Positions 32,623-43,287 of a stretch of DNA of 64,000 nt are shown one piece after another; positions within the stretch are counted from its first letter, which is position 1; every line of letters starts with the position of its first letter. The stretch comes from Blattamonas nauphoetae. Its lineage: Eukaryota > Preaxostyla > Oxymonadida. The stretch is taken from the NCBI GenBank assembly GCA_033064195.1, contig JARBJD010000194.1, positions 78,756 to 142,755 on the forward strand, read 5' to 3'. Both the position numbers and the translations under genes were made by a program. The notes under the pieces are model-generated. The model saw only the letters and a program-made list of their open reading frames with translations. It searched no databases and had not been told where the DNA came from.

Positions 32623-34537
32623 TTATCTCTCTACTTCAGGAGCGTTTTCATCAGCTTCTTCTTCATGAACACGTTCATCAGCAACATTTTCAGCATCATC
32701 GTTCGGTTGAACAGGCTGTTGTTCTGCTGGAGGAGCTGGAGGAGCTGGCGGTGCTTTGAAGAAGAGGCCAGAGTCATAATCCGGGAGGAGAATGAGAAAG
32801 AATGAGAGAATCCAGGTTAAGACGCGTGTGAGGATGTTTGAATGGGGATTGAACGGAAATCGATGTGGGACCTTAGAGAAAGACGTTGATTGACATAAAA
32901 GAGATGATACCTTTCCGACACGAAGTCTATATCGATTGATAAGGGCAAATGCATCCATCACAGCAATAGAAAGCACAAATATGATGAATGAATATCCAAG
33001 GAGATTGTTTTCGTGGAGTAGTCCGACGAGATTGCGTGTGATAATCAGAATCGCCGACATGTGGATAAAAATAGCTGTGATTACTAAAATGTTCGACAAA
33101 ATAGGTTGTGGGACAAAGAAGGTGACATACGATCTGCGAGCTGAGCTCGGTTTTCTTGTTGAAGTCGAGCTTGCTGTCTTTGGCGTTCCTCCTCCGCTTC
33201 TTGATCTTGTTGCTGCTGTTGAGCATTGTCCTCTCCTTGTCCGGGCTGGGCAGTGTTTCTTTCCAAGGCCTCCTTCAGATTCACAATCTCTTGGAGTCGT
33301 TCAGCATATTGAGTGTTCTGGCACGATGAAAGGAATCATGACTGAAAATAGGTCTTGAAAGCAAACCAACTTTTGGACACGGTTAAACTGAGATACAGCT
33401 GAGTGGATGACAGATGTGAGTGAGACGATCATCATGAAAGTGACGAGGAGTTTTGGCTGAGTGCTTGTCACAAAAGCTGCTGTTACAACAGCAAGAATAA
33501 CAAAGAGGAATAATGTCATGTAGAATCCAAAGTTCAGAAGAACAATCTTCTTTTTCAGTTGTTTGAGAGACGTCGCCTTTTCAGTGATCGTTGCTTGGAG
33601 TGCTGGATCTTCATTTTGTGTAGTTGCCTGATCTTGGGTGAATCGTGCTTTCAGCTGCGTGTTCAATGTGTTGAGACGGTCGAGAAGTTCTGTAAGCTCA
33701 GGTTCTGAGAGTGATGTTCCATTTTCGGAATTCGGAGACTGATCTAGATCTTTGTCGAGAATATTTGCGAGAATTGTTTTGATTTCTTCAATTTGGTCAT
33801 TGATATGTGCAATGTCTGGGAGTGAGTCGTTCTGTTGATCAGGTATCGGCGTCTGTTGGATGCTGAAATTGTCTGGGATTTCTTGGACATCTGGAACAGG
33901 AATCCGTGGGAGAGATTCGGCTGTTGGCTGCCGAGGAACTTCTTTTGGTTGGTTCAGAGAAATGACGGCCTGTTCCGGGGTCATCCCCAATCTTCTCAAT
34001 TGGAGAAGGTTGAAGACAGTGGAATGTTGTTGAGGTGTTTGATCTGTTTCAAATGGGAGAAATGAGGAATTTGAGGGAGTAGTTGGGTTGAAAGGAGTGG
34101 ACGAAATGGCTGGACGTGAAACGGTGGGCTATCAATGAATAGATTGATGGAGGCACAATAAAACGTAAAAGAAAGAAACCTTCACAAAGACAGATGGACT
34201 CTGAACATTTGTAGATGAATCCGACTGAGTGGCGGTTGGTTGTGGCTGGATTAGGGAAAAGACAACTTGATGATGTGAAAATGAAGAGACAGACAATTTC
34301 AGCTGTTGCAAATAAAACGAGAGATGTGTCGTTGGGAGAGGGAAGAAGAGTGGCAATTGTTTGACTTGGCTGGAGGATATTACCTTGGTACCTCAGCGTG
34401 ATGGAGAGAGCTTGTGAATAGGAGTCGGACTTATTTTGAAGTGCTGATATGATCTCTGAGATGTGGGTATGGGATGAAAACAACCCCAGGGGGAGATCGG
34501 GCGCATCAAAGGTCCTGATGATTATCGAAATGGACAT
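32623..34537 (-). CDS. Ubiquitin-like-domain multi-pass membrane protein (HERP/TMUB-like)
   Basis: Exons 34537-34295, 34245-34180, 34128-33367, 33317-33131, 33083-32911 and 32871-32623 join in frame to 559 aa; introns are 49, 51, 49, 47 and 39 nt. The N-terminal about 80 residues fit a ubiquitin fold (SISIIIRTFDAPD, then LSITLRYQGNILQPSQTIATLL and SLVLFATAE), comparable to HERPUD1, which has LIYSGKLLLDHQCLRDLL. A middle MTPEQAVISL may be a short UBA-like or linker segment. Strong hydrophobic spans follow (LNFGFYMTLFLFVILAVVTA, LLVTFMMIVSLTSVI, LVGLLHENNLLGYSFIIFVL, VLTWILSFFLILL), separated by a Gln/Glu-rich segment, and the C-terminus is acidic and proline-rich. This layout suggests an ER protein of HERP, TMUB or Dsc type acting in ER-associated degradation; the exact orthology is inference. 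Confidence 0.72.
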
Positions 34538-34658
34538 TGACAGGTCTCGATCAAACCAGGATTTTTTATTGAGTCGATTCGTGATTCTGTTGGGAAAGAT
34601 AAAACACTTCAAAGGGTATTGTTTTGACATCATCATCATCTTCTCTCAGCTACACTGG

Positions 34659-35090
34659 ATGATGGAGGTGAAGGAGCAGATGACAGTTTTCGTGTTCTGT
34701 TCTCAGTTCTTCACTGTTTTCATCGACATTTCTAGCTGGCATACACTTGGGAGATATCACGAGTGCTATTACGAAGAAAGACTTCCTACATTCTTTCAAC
34801 CCTATGGAGAGATTCTCGACGTGACCCTCCGACTCACACAATCGTCTGGAAAACGCCAGGGCTTTGGTTTTGTCTATTTCCGGTACCCACATTCTGTTTC
34901 AAGCTACCTACGAGACAATGTGAAATGTGTATCGTATTTTTCCATACCTTATTCTGCAGGTCATCAAAGGGATCACCATCCGTGTTTCTCGAGCAATAAT
35001 AAACAAAACTATCTTTATCAATGGGATATGTTGTGAATTCTGGAGTATCAGCTCGAGTTCCATTCACTCCTCGTTTTGACTCAACTTCAT
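34659..35090 (+). pseudogene. RRM RNA-binding protein, frameshifted
   Basis: Encodes one RNA recognition motif: TVFVF at the first strand, HLGDITSAITKKDFLHSF as helix 1, then YGEILDVTLRLTQSSGKRQGFGFVYF containing the RNP1 octamer (RQGFGFVY). The first half is read in one frame after a short intron ending near 34735. From about 34800 the conserved sequence continues in another frame, as if one base were missing between CC and TAT. A further intron ending CTGCAG near 34962 leads to VIKGITIRVSRA, the usual RRM end. It is either a recent pseudogene or an intact gene with a one-base assembly error in a CCC run. It is divergent from the HERP-like gene. Confidence 0.65.
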
Positions 35091-35094
35091 TCAA

Positions 35095-36940
35095 GTTTTG
35101 GAGCAATCTGAGTACGAGCTGCGTGGTTGTACTTGGTGGGAGTGATCTTGTGAAAGGATTATCCACTGTAGTGATGAAGGACAAGTGAGTATTGGGAGTC
35201 TTCACGGAGGAGACGCAAAACAAACGTCACTTTATTTCATCCCAACTCTCACTTGGAAGTCCACATCCTCTTTCAACAAGAAGGACAAGACATTCACACT
35301 CGAAATGACAGGAACGACATTGATTCCATGTGATGTGTTTCTGGAAGTGTTTGTAGTGTCCAACGACAAGACAGATGGAAGTACTAAGGAAGTCAAACAG
35401 GATCTGGACACCACAACTTCCTTCACCGATTCATCGATCTTGCTCTCGCAGACACAATCATTTCTCTCGTCTCTGGATTCGTCACTGGAAAAGGGAGGTC
35501 GGTTCATTTTTTGGTGAGAATGAACGAAGCACTGAATCATTCCTGATCCAAGCGAACTCACTGGAACGGAGAGCACAATCGGTGAAAGAGAACATGAAAT
35601 GGTGGCTTCCGTTGGTGAGTGTTTTGGGAGTATCTCTCATTCTACTGATAGTGATTGTGTTCGTATGATGACAACGAAGAAAGACCACTTCGACAAATCA
35701 ATCACTGGCCTCACAGAAAGAACTGGACTGTGTGGACGAGATAAAGATTGAAGTGAAGGAGGAGCTTGGATATGGCACTGATGTGCATGTGATGAGAAAT
35801 AAATCGACCTACACAAGTCTGAAGGCTGTGGATGAGAAGTCAGAAACGGCTCGATGCAGCACATCACACGAATCAGCAATGAATGGCTCTGGAGTGGAGA
35901 TGATCGCCATGATCCGATTCAACGAGCAAAACGGGAAAATAAAAGAGGTGATGGGGAGCAAGATGGACACGCTGTTCAACAGACTCTACAATCCACTTCA
36001 TACCCCTCTTCGAAACAGGAGGAGAGTGAGTTGGGAGCTTGGACGTGGGTTGATAAAAATTGCTTCGAAAGACAAGAATTCGATGATTCTTGGCTTTATT
36101 TCGCCTCATCTGATCATATTCGAATTGTGCTCTCATCGACAGGTTCATTCGCACTCGAAGGAGGCACATCATTCACAACATGTTCAGCCACTGAGTATGG
36201 ATTGGCAGTGTTTTGTGGAAACATCGTCTCTGGCATATGTCATCTCCGAAACATGCATGGTCATCCTCGCACCTATCCCTCTCACTCCAACTGCTGCCTT
36301 GCTGGACAAGCATCGAGGATGGAACACAGCGAACAAATCTGATGTTGTTCCTCTTGTGCTCTTCTTCGCTGAAGTCGGATCGTCACGATTTGCGAGTTCG
36401 AGTGGGTCTGATGGCGAACTGTGTGGCTTCTATGTTTATCCTTGTTCGTCACTGAGCACGCTTCAGATCCGACTGGCAGCGAATGGCTCGAAAACGGAAG
36501 GAAAACTCAATCCGATCACAATCGAACTCCAAACGGCACTTGACCATTCAACACCTTTTTCGTGTGGAGGGCATAAAGCGGCGATTACTGGAAACACAAT
36601 CACATTCTCGAAGACGGGTCAGTTCACAACTTTCTCAATCGACTCTGTCATCACTCTCTCATCGCTGACCATCCTCTTCGCTTCTTCACAGACCCAACCA
36701 GCCATTTCTATTTCAACAGGATCGATTGTGGTATCCGATTGCACAATCGGGAAAGGACATGCATTGCGGATGAAACACAGCGAACACATCCGACGCTATC
36801 TATCGCATCCTTGCTCGTCACTGAGCACAGTTCAGACCCCACTCGAGCAATCGTGGCCTTTTTCGTGTGGAGGGCATAAAGCGACAATCGCAGGAAACAC
36901 AATCATACATGAGTTATATGAGATAGAAGAGATGTAAGGA
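35095..36940 (+). pseudogene. Decayed surface protein: beta-helix/TM/kinase-like tail family
   Basis: Several frames together resemble an oxymonad family of large membrane proteins with repetitive extracellular parts and a kinase-like cytoplasmic tail. Visible parts: an extracellular piece (KTFTLEMTGTTL), a membrane span (WWLPLVSVLGVSLILLIVIV at about 35600-35668), two adjacent in-frame TGA stops, then a tail (VDEIKIEVKEEL ... MDTLFNRLYNPLHTP ... VSWELGRGLIKIA) and, after a further frame change, beta-helix-like repeats (TPFSCGGHKAAITGNTITFS, SSLTILFASSQTQPAISI). A near-duplicate PFSCGGHKA block recurs about 300 bp later. Stops and frame changes argue for a pseudogene. The family link is from memory of such proteins, not from a search. 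Confidence 0.6.
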
Positions 36941-36954
36941 GGAATGGGAAGAGA

Positions 36955-37118
36955 TAAGATGAAGAGAGAGATGATGAAAAAGGATAGAGAAAGCTGTAAC
37001 GATGAGATCTCCCTCAAACTCATTCAATCACTGTGTCAAAAGACTCACGTTTCATTTACCTCTCTTTGATGAATACTTAGAAAATATTTCACTTTCATTT
37101 CTTGTCTGAACAACAAAA
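36955..37118 (+). repeat. Dispersed repeat copy 2 (pairs with 32391-32545)
   Basis: Direct-orientation partner of the segment at 32391-32545, diverged by scattered substitutions but collinear throughout. It starts right after the decayed surface-protein gene. Between 37119 and the hAT-like element at 37248 nothing else was recognised. Confidence 0.75.
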
Positions 37119-37247
37119 ACTGCGAATTGAGATATGGATTTGATCGGACCCATAATAGGACTTATCCCATCAGTTTAGTGAATTGTTTCTATATTACCAA
37201 ATCGAAGTGAAAATCTGTCTTAAACTGCAATATTATCATTGAAACTG

Positions 37248-39357
37248 TAGGCATGGCTGACCGGCCAAAAGTGCCGGTCAGTGTCACTCCAGAATTCTTC
37301 AAAGGGTCGGATCTCATTTGATCGTTAAATCACATGCTATGAGCAAGAAGCGGGCAAATTAGTCAATATTTATGTCAAGATTAACTTACTGAAACAGTTT
37401 GGGCTCGTTATCTACTCGTCCGATGCGGCTTCAGTATTCAACGGACCTTTCCTCTCCACACTATCGAGATATCTTCGCATATGAGACAAAGAAACAATAA
37501 TCCTAGTGACTGTCTGACTTTTCTGTTATTTTTACTGTCTTTTAGATTAATATCGTTCCACATTTTGACCATCTCTTTCAATCATGTGATCTATTGGACA
37601 TCAGACTGATCCGAACACAATCTACAAAACAAAGTTCCGTAACTCATGTCAGAACCGGTAGGTACTACTTTCTTTCTTAATCTGACAGATCGAAAAGGAC
37701 ATTTACATCCTAACCAACAATTGGGGTAAGATGAGCTATCTTGGATAGATAATCCAATTCTCACAAGACACATGACGATTTTCACTCAGCTTACAACAGT
37801 TTCTTGTCATAGTCTGACACTTGTCGGAGCACGACGAGGACAGGTTGGGACTGAAACTGTCAACATGCTCCATCTCGTCAAGAACTGCGAGTCGGACCAG
37901 TTGATGCGCACAGTTGTGACTGACAGCCAAGTCGACAACCTGCCTCCTCTCTCACAGGACGATCTAGTCCGTCATTACTTGAACGACACCACTCCATCCG
38001 AGCAGACCTCGTCGTCCTTCAAAGGCTCCATCATCATCCACCGCAACGCTCCTCGTTCGATTGCCAACCAGCTCTCCAACTCCCTCCTTCTCCTCACTCC
38101 AAACACCAGCTGCAGACCGAAAGTCAGTTCCATCCCCAGCCTCATCATCGAAAACGAGGACGTCGAGTGCAACCACGGAGCGACCTGCGGAGAGCTCGAC
38201 AAGTCACCCCTCTTCTACTTCGGCACCCGCGGCATCGGCGACATGGAAGCCCGGCCATTCTTGTCAAAGCGTTCAGCGACGAAGTGCTGTCGAAGATCGT
38301 TCTGGGATACACGTTGACAGCCAAGCGACACGGCGAGAAGGCGCGTCTGCCATCCTTCATCCAGTCGCTCTTTATCGCCTCATTCGACTTGAGTGTCACT
38401 CTCCATCTCAAACACCTCAAAGTAGAGGCAGCACAGAAGTTCATCGAAAAGGCCGAGCAGGAGAAGAGACTCCAAGCTCGCAAGCTCCACGCCTTTACGT
38501 TCGACCCGGACAAAGAACCAGCCTCGCCATTCGACACAGCCACCACGCTGAAGGAGTTCCCAGCCATCATCCACCCACTCACCAACCGCCCGTCGTCTAC
38601 CTCGACAACGCAGCGACAACACCCCGCTCCTCAACTGTGCTCGACCGCCTCAGCCACTTCGACAAGTTTCAAAACGGGAATGTGCACCGTGCTGTGCACC
38701 ATCTGAGTGAGGAGGCCACGCGGGAAAACGAAGGTGCTCGGAAGTCCATTGCTCGCTTTGTGGGAGCCGAGAAGGATCGGGACGTTGTTTTCACGAGCAG
38801 GACCACAGACAGCATCAACACAATCGTCAATTCGTTCATCATCCCAACGATGCGCCACTGGATCGAGTCCACCGACAAAAGTGACTTCGTCATTGTGCTC
38901 ACTGAGCTGGAGCACCACGCGAACATTGTGCCTTGGCAGATGGCCGTAAACATGACCGAAACAGACACTTCTTCTTGACGATCTTCTTCTCCCCAACGAA
39001 GATACAGACACACCTCTCTGAATGGACAGGTTCACTGTCTTCTATGGGAATGTGAAGTTGAGAGAGTTGATCTCCCCACAAGTCACATTTCTACCCATAA
39101 CTGTTTTAAAATGCGTCCGAGTCTAAAATGTCAAAAAATAAGAATGATACGATTGGATGGTAGTGATAATAATTCAATTGGAGCATTTCTGAAGAAGATG
39201 CCTGGAAACACAAGTCGTTTCTTCGAATCTCTGCTCAAATTCATTTGCCTTCGGAATAATTGTAACTCTCGATTATGGGTTCCGACATTTCTCCGGTCAG
39301 TGACCGTCAGTACTTTTCGATGAAAACTGACCGGTCAGTGCCGGTCAGCCATGCCTA
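37248..39357. mobile_element. hAT-like element with 18-bp TIRs and 8-bp TSD, carrying host gene fragment
   Basis: A 2110-bp segment begins TAGGCATGGCTGACCGGC and ends with its exact reverse complement (39340-39357). Both sides are flanked by the same octamer TGAAACTG (37240-37247 and 39358-39365). Eight-base target duplications and TA-starting inverted termini are hallmarks of hAT transposons. Subterminal GACCGGTCAGT-type motifs recur at both ends, as in transposase binding regions. No transposase frame is present, so the element is non-autonomous. Its interior holds a SufDSU fragment, making it comparable to gene-capturing Pack elements. Confidence 0.85.
37772..38978 (+). pseudogene. SufDSU fragment (SufD C-terminus fused to SufS N-terminus)
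   Basis: Plus-strand frames encode the C-terminal half of SufD (ending PSLIIENEDVECNHGATCGE, then LDKSPLFYFGTRGI) and, after a linker of about 100 residues, the N-terminal part of the cysteine desulfurase SufS (VYLDNAATTPRS, NVHRAVHHLSEEAT, ELEHHANIVPWQMA). The HGATxGxLD signature and the VYLDNAATT and HHxNIVPWQ motifs are diagnostic. In oxymonads SufD, SufS and SufU are known as one fusion protein of the cytosolic Fe-S pathway. Here two one-base frameshifts (near 38260 and 38590) and loss of the N-terminus, the PLP lysine and active-site cysteine region and all of SufU make it nonfunctional. It lies wholly inside the hAT-like element. Confidence 0.88.
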
Positions 39358-41000
39358 TGAAACTGTCCAAAAATCGCAATTTTCGATCAATTTCAGACTT
39401 GATCCCGATTGTGGTTCTTCATCCAGAGTGACATCAGGTTCGTCCTCGTCCGTTCGGGGCTCGGGACAGATGCTTTTGTTAAGGTGGAGTGGGAATGTCA
39501 TGTAGTGTCGGCTCGATAATTTCCATTTTTGTTTCACAGCCTCCTTGAACGAAGTGTGAAGAATTTGTGTTCCATTCACTTTGCTAAATATCCTGATCCG
39601 AAGATACTTTTGAGTTAGTCTACCGGAGTATTGAGTTTTAATGAGGTTCAAAACCGAGAATATCATTGTGTGACAGAATTATGAGGAGATTCGTTGGCGA
39701 GGGTGTTGATACAATTGATGCTTTTTTCAGATGGGCCTTGAATAGTCCAAGTTACGATCTCAGTTCATCTTTCGAGACCATATCATCATTGTGAAACATT
39801 GTCAAAATTCGATTCAGCACATTGCATGAGCCGGTTAAATTCCTGCATATCTCAAGAGTAACTAGAAGGACGTGGGTTATGTCCGAAATGAACGAGTTGT
39901 CAGGAAAGGAGTCATCAAAACCATGAAGAAGTGCCGCTTGATACTGCTCCATCAGGTCAACACATTCCTTGACTTCGACAGATGAAGGTGGAGTAAGTGT
40001 AGGCAATGGTGAGATAAGGTGTGTCCCGAAATTTGTCGAATCTGTGGCAAGAGATGTATTTCACGGATCCAATCTGCGTATGCGAAGGAGAGTTACATAC
40101 GATCATGAGTGAGATCAGAGGACTGGATATGAGTGACAAGACTCCACAAAAGAGAACAAATTTGAGTTGCCGCAATTAATTGGAGAAAAGCACAAATTGT
40201 TCTGTCAGATACAGCGCCATCGCAGCGATCTGTTAGGTTGTTGGTTTGTCGATTTTCACATCATCTAATAACCCAAAGAAGTCTGCTTGAGCAAAATGTT
40301 TTAGAACGAGTTGGAAATCTAAATCCACAATTATTTCTGATATTTCATGGAAATTTTGGAGGGATGAATGTTGTTTGGCTTCTTCGACTGGTACTCCCGT
40401 CTGATGATCAACGACTGGAAGGTGTACAGCAAAATCACTGGAAAATCTTCCTTTTTTGAGAATTTTCCAGTACAGCTCGACACGATTGTCGAGGATGGCA
40501 TTTTTCATTTCAGGAGTGGATTGTGTTTTCGACCCGCGGACGTTCCTCATGATCTCATCTGAACGAAGTTGTCGACTGGAGGAAGGCTGAAAAATCTCGT
40601 GGCTTCCCCGGTTTGGTGATGAATTCGATTCGACTTTTGCATGTTTTCAGTTGATTTCTCCTGCACAACTCGCAAAATATCCCAGAATCAACTGCTTGAA
40701 AACAAGAAAAGTTGTCGGTCGGATACTTCTGAGGAAGCCGATCAAGTAGACTTTGATAGAATTGTTTACCAGTCTGTTTTAGATTTATTGGTTTCATTTT
40801 GAGATGGTTTCGAAAAGAATAACATCCGATTGGATGTGATGCGTTTTCTTTCAGTGTTTGCGAACGTGTGTGGTGGGTGCGATTCAGAAGAGTTAGTTGT
40901 TGATTCTGCCTCTGTTTCAATTGTGGTTAATTTGCTTTCTTTGCTCTCATTTTTTCATGATTTTGTGATGTTGTCGCTTGCATTGATTGAACGAGAAGAA
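39358..41000 (-). pseudogene. Unrecognised, probably decayed minus-strand gene
   Basis: Successive minus-strand frames (about 40806-40555, 40589-40233, 40006-39752 and 39666-39355) contain protein-like sequence such as FYQSLLDRLPQKYPTDNFSC, VELYWKILKKGRFSSDFAVH, LVLKHFAQADFFGLLDD and VKECVDLMEQYQAALLHGF, but change frame without convincing splice sites (for example near 40590). I do not recognise a family. The hAT-like element is inserted at the downstream edge. It could be an intron-rich real gene, but frame breaks make decay more likely. Confidence 0.35.
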
Positions 41001-41168
41001 AATGCAAGATGAAGTGGAATTTCTCGCTCCTGTGGTCAACTCCTCTTCTATCCATCCGCGTCGCTTCCGTCCTTAAAGAGGCCGAGCCCGAACCTTGAGT
41101 CTATGCGAAAGTCGGCCTCTGAACATGAAACCAAGATCAACTTCCTTGATCTCCCGCTGTCACTTTGG
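41001..41168. other. Short unassigned stretch before hAT element 2
   Basis: No gene, RNA or repeat was recognised here. The last eight bases, CACTTTGG (41161-41168), are the left target-site duplication of the next element. Confidence 0.5.
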
Positions 41169-42406
41169 CAGGGTTGTCGGAATGACTTGGATCCAAGTCA
41201 TTTGACTTACTTTTCCCTTTTTTTCCCGTGACTTAAGACGAAGTCATTTTACAACAAAACTAAGTCATTTCCACATTCTCCACACTTTCGTGGTCTCGAT
41301 CAAGAAATGAGCCACAAATATTCGTCAACAGCATCTCCATTCGCCCAAAAATGTAAGCTTCTCTGATTAGAATCCAATGTCTGATGTCTAAACACTTTTA
41401 TAGTCCAGCAAAATCCTTCTCCGCAACTCAGATAATTCATCTGTGAGCCTGATCTTACTCAGAATGGATACAATCTTTCGTGGGAGGTTCTATCACAGAG
41501 TCCTCCACATTCAATTTGCTGTTTTTGACATCATGAGAGGACGTGCTTGACAGTGAAACAATCTCAATGACAAAGCACGCCGCTCATCTCCTTCGTGTTC
41601 CACTCCTCCACCACGAATAAATCTTTTGAATCAGCCCGGTTCTGGGTCCAAATTCCAATTATCTGCGCATCACTAGGTTTTATCTCCTTATGCACTCAAC
41701 ATCAACGTCACAGCAGTAGATCTGGAGAACCTTCAGTATTTCCTCGTCTAGAGGGTTGAATGGAATTGTCAAGACGTACGAATGTTCATCCTTCTGACTC
41801 GATGACAAAATGATACTTCCAGACGGCTTGATTAGAACAGGGTCTCAGTCTCCCTCCAATTCCTGGTTTGACCCTAAGGCTGCTCCACCAACTTGCTTTT
41901 CAACTGCAGTGACTTCTTTGGCTGTTCTCCAAAGATGGAGATCGACGATACCCTTGCACGAGATCACTTTCTGAATCTGCACGAGAAAGGACCGTCCACG
42001 ACTGACAAGTGATTTATCGTCGAGTTTCGTCATTCTGTTCGGGAGATACGAAGTTCTCATCGACAGGGGATGCTTTATTTCGTTTCTTTTCACCCGTTAT
42101 TTCCGGTTTTGTGTCAATTTTATGTTCGGCAGATTATTGCTTTCCCATCTCTCATTTCTTCAGTTTCGCTTCAATCTCACACCCTACGCTGTCTGTTTCC
42201 TCTTCCTCATCGCCCAGGAACACAATCCAACGCCATAAGTGCAAGTTTTCTTCTCGATCGTCTCATTTCATCGAAAAAAATACAATATTTTGCTCAAATT
42301 GGTATAACAAAAATTGATGACTTAGAACGAAGTCGTTTCCAGCTGTAACTTCGATCCAAGTCATTTTCTCGTGACTTAAGTCAAACCAAAGGGCCCGACA
42401 ACCCTG
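41169..42406. mobile_element. Non-autonomous hAT-like element with 8-bp TSD
   Basis: A 1238-bp segment starts CAGGGTTGTCGG and ends CCGACAACCCTG, a perfect 12-bp inverted terminal repeat with the CAGGG start typical of hAT elements. It is flanked by the octamer CACTTTGG at 41161-41168 and 42407-42414. Within about 120 bp of each end, motifs built on GACTTAAGTC, AAGTCATTT and GATCCAAGTCA recur in both orientations, resembling subterminal transposase-binding sites. Only short frames occur inside (one of 82 codons on the minus strand), so no transposase is encoded. Its termini differ from those of the element at 37248, so it belongs to a different subfamily. Confidence 0.88.
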
Positions 42407-42414
42407 CACTTTGG

Positions 42415-43287
42415 GAAAATTATACAAATGTCCCAAAAATTTGTATCAAACAGGTTTGTTCTTCGCTTTTTTAAGTCGCTCCAGATCTGACTCAAACACT
42501 GTACATCAACGACTATCTTCAAGAATCGATTCATATTCATTTTTCGAACTGCGTTTTCTCACTGTCAGTCCTCCTCCAATGGTGTGATGAAAACATGTCT
42601 AAAGTCAACAGCGAGACGGATTGACTTTAGAATAGGGTATGCTAATCATTGTTTTGGTTTTATCCATCCTCCCTTGTCTTCACACTCCTCAGATAGCTCA
42701 GGCTATTCACCACACCGCTCTTCGCTCTGCCAACCACCATCGCTCTCATCACTCTTCTAGTCACTACTGATGATGCTGTCCCCTTCCCCTCTCACCTCTC
42801 CTACCAAACATTCCTCTCCTCCCTCGAGTATCTTCCGACTTTTCAGATGCTCTTTTTTCGGGCGACAGGGATCAAGTGATGTTTCCAGGAGAGATTCCGT
42901 AATGAAAGGTTGAAAGTGTGTTTATCATTTCCTTCCTGTCTGCCCGCTTTGCTCCGTGTGGAGTTGTCGTCTCAGTCGTTCGATCTGTTCTGCCAGGCTT
43001 CCTATCTCTTCACCGATGATGTGTATGCTCCACATGCATTTTATTACTATCATTTCTTGATCATACTTCCCTCTCTGCATTCTATCTCTGTCTTCCGTGT
43101 CTGAAATTGAGCTCCATTTGACCAGAATGACCCTCCCCATTATATTGTTTCAAATCACTTCTTTCATTCAATTCAAACAATTTTTTGGGGCAAAACCTTA
43201 TCTTTTCACTCGAGCACAATTGAAGTTGATCAAACCCAGTTTTTTTTCTCTCGTTTCAAAAACTCACAATATCATCGTTTCTATCAA
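42415..43287. other. Unassigned region upstream of transposase-like gene
   Basis: No supported gene. Short plus-strand frames (for example around 42910-43104) have a protein-like, leucine-rich composition and could be remnants of an ARM-type gene, but nothing specific was recognised. Confidence 0.4.

Noticed and set aside
37248-37249. TA dinucleotide target duplication (Tc1/mariner type) for the 37248 element
   Set aside because: An exact 8-bp duplication TGAAACTG lies immediately outside the TA on both sides, which fits hAT better and makes the TA part of the terminus.
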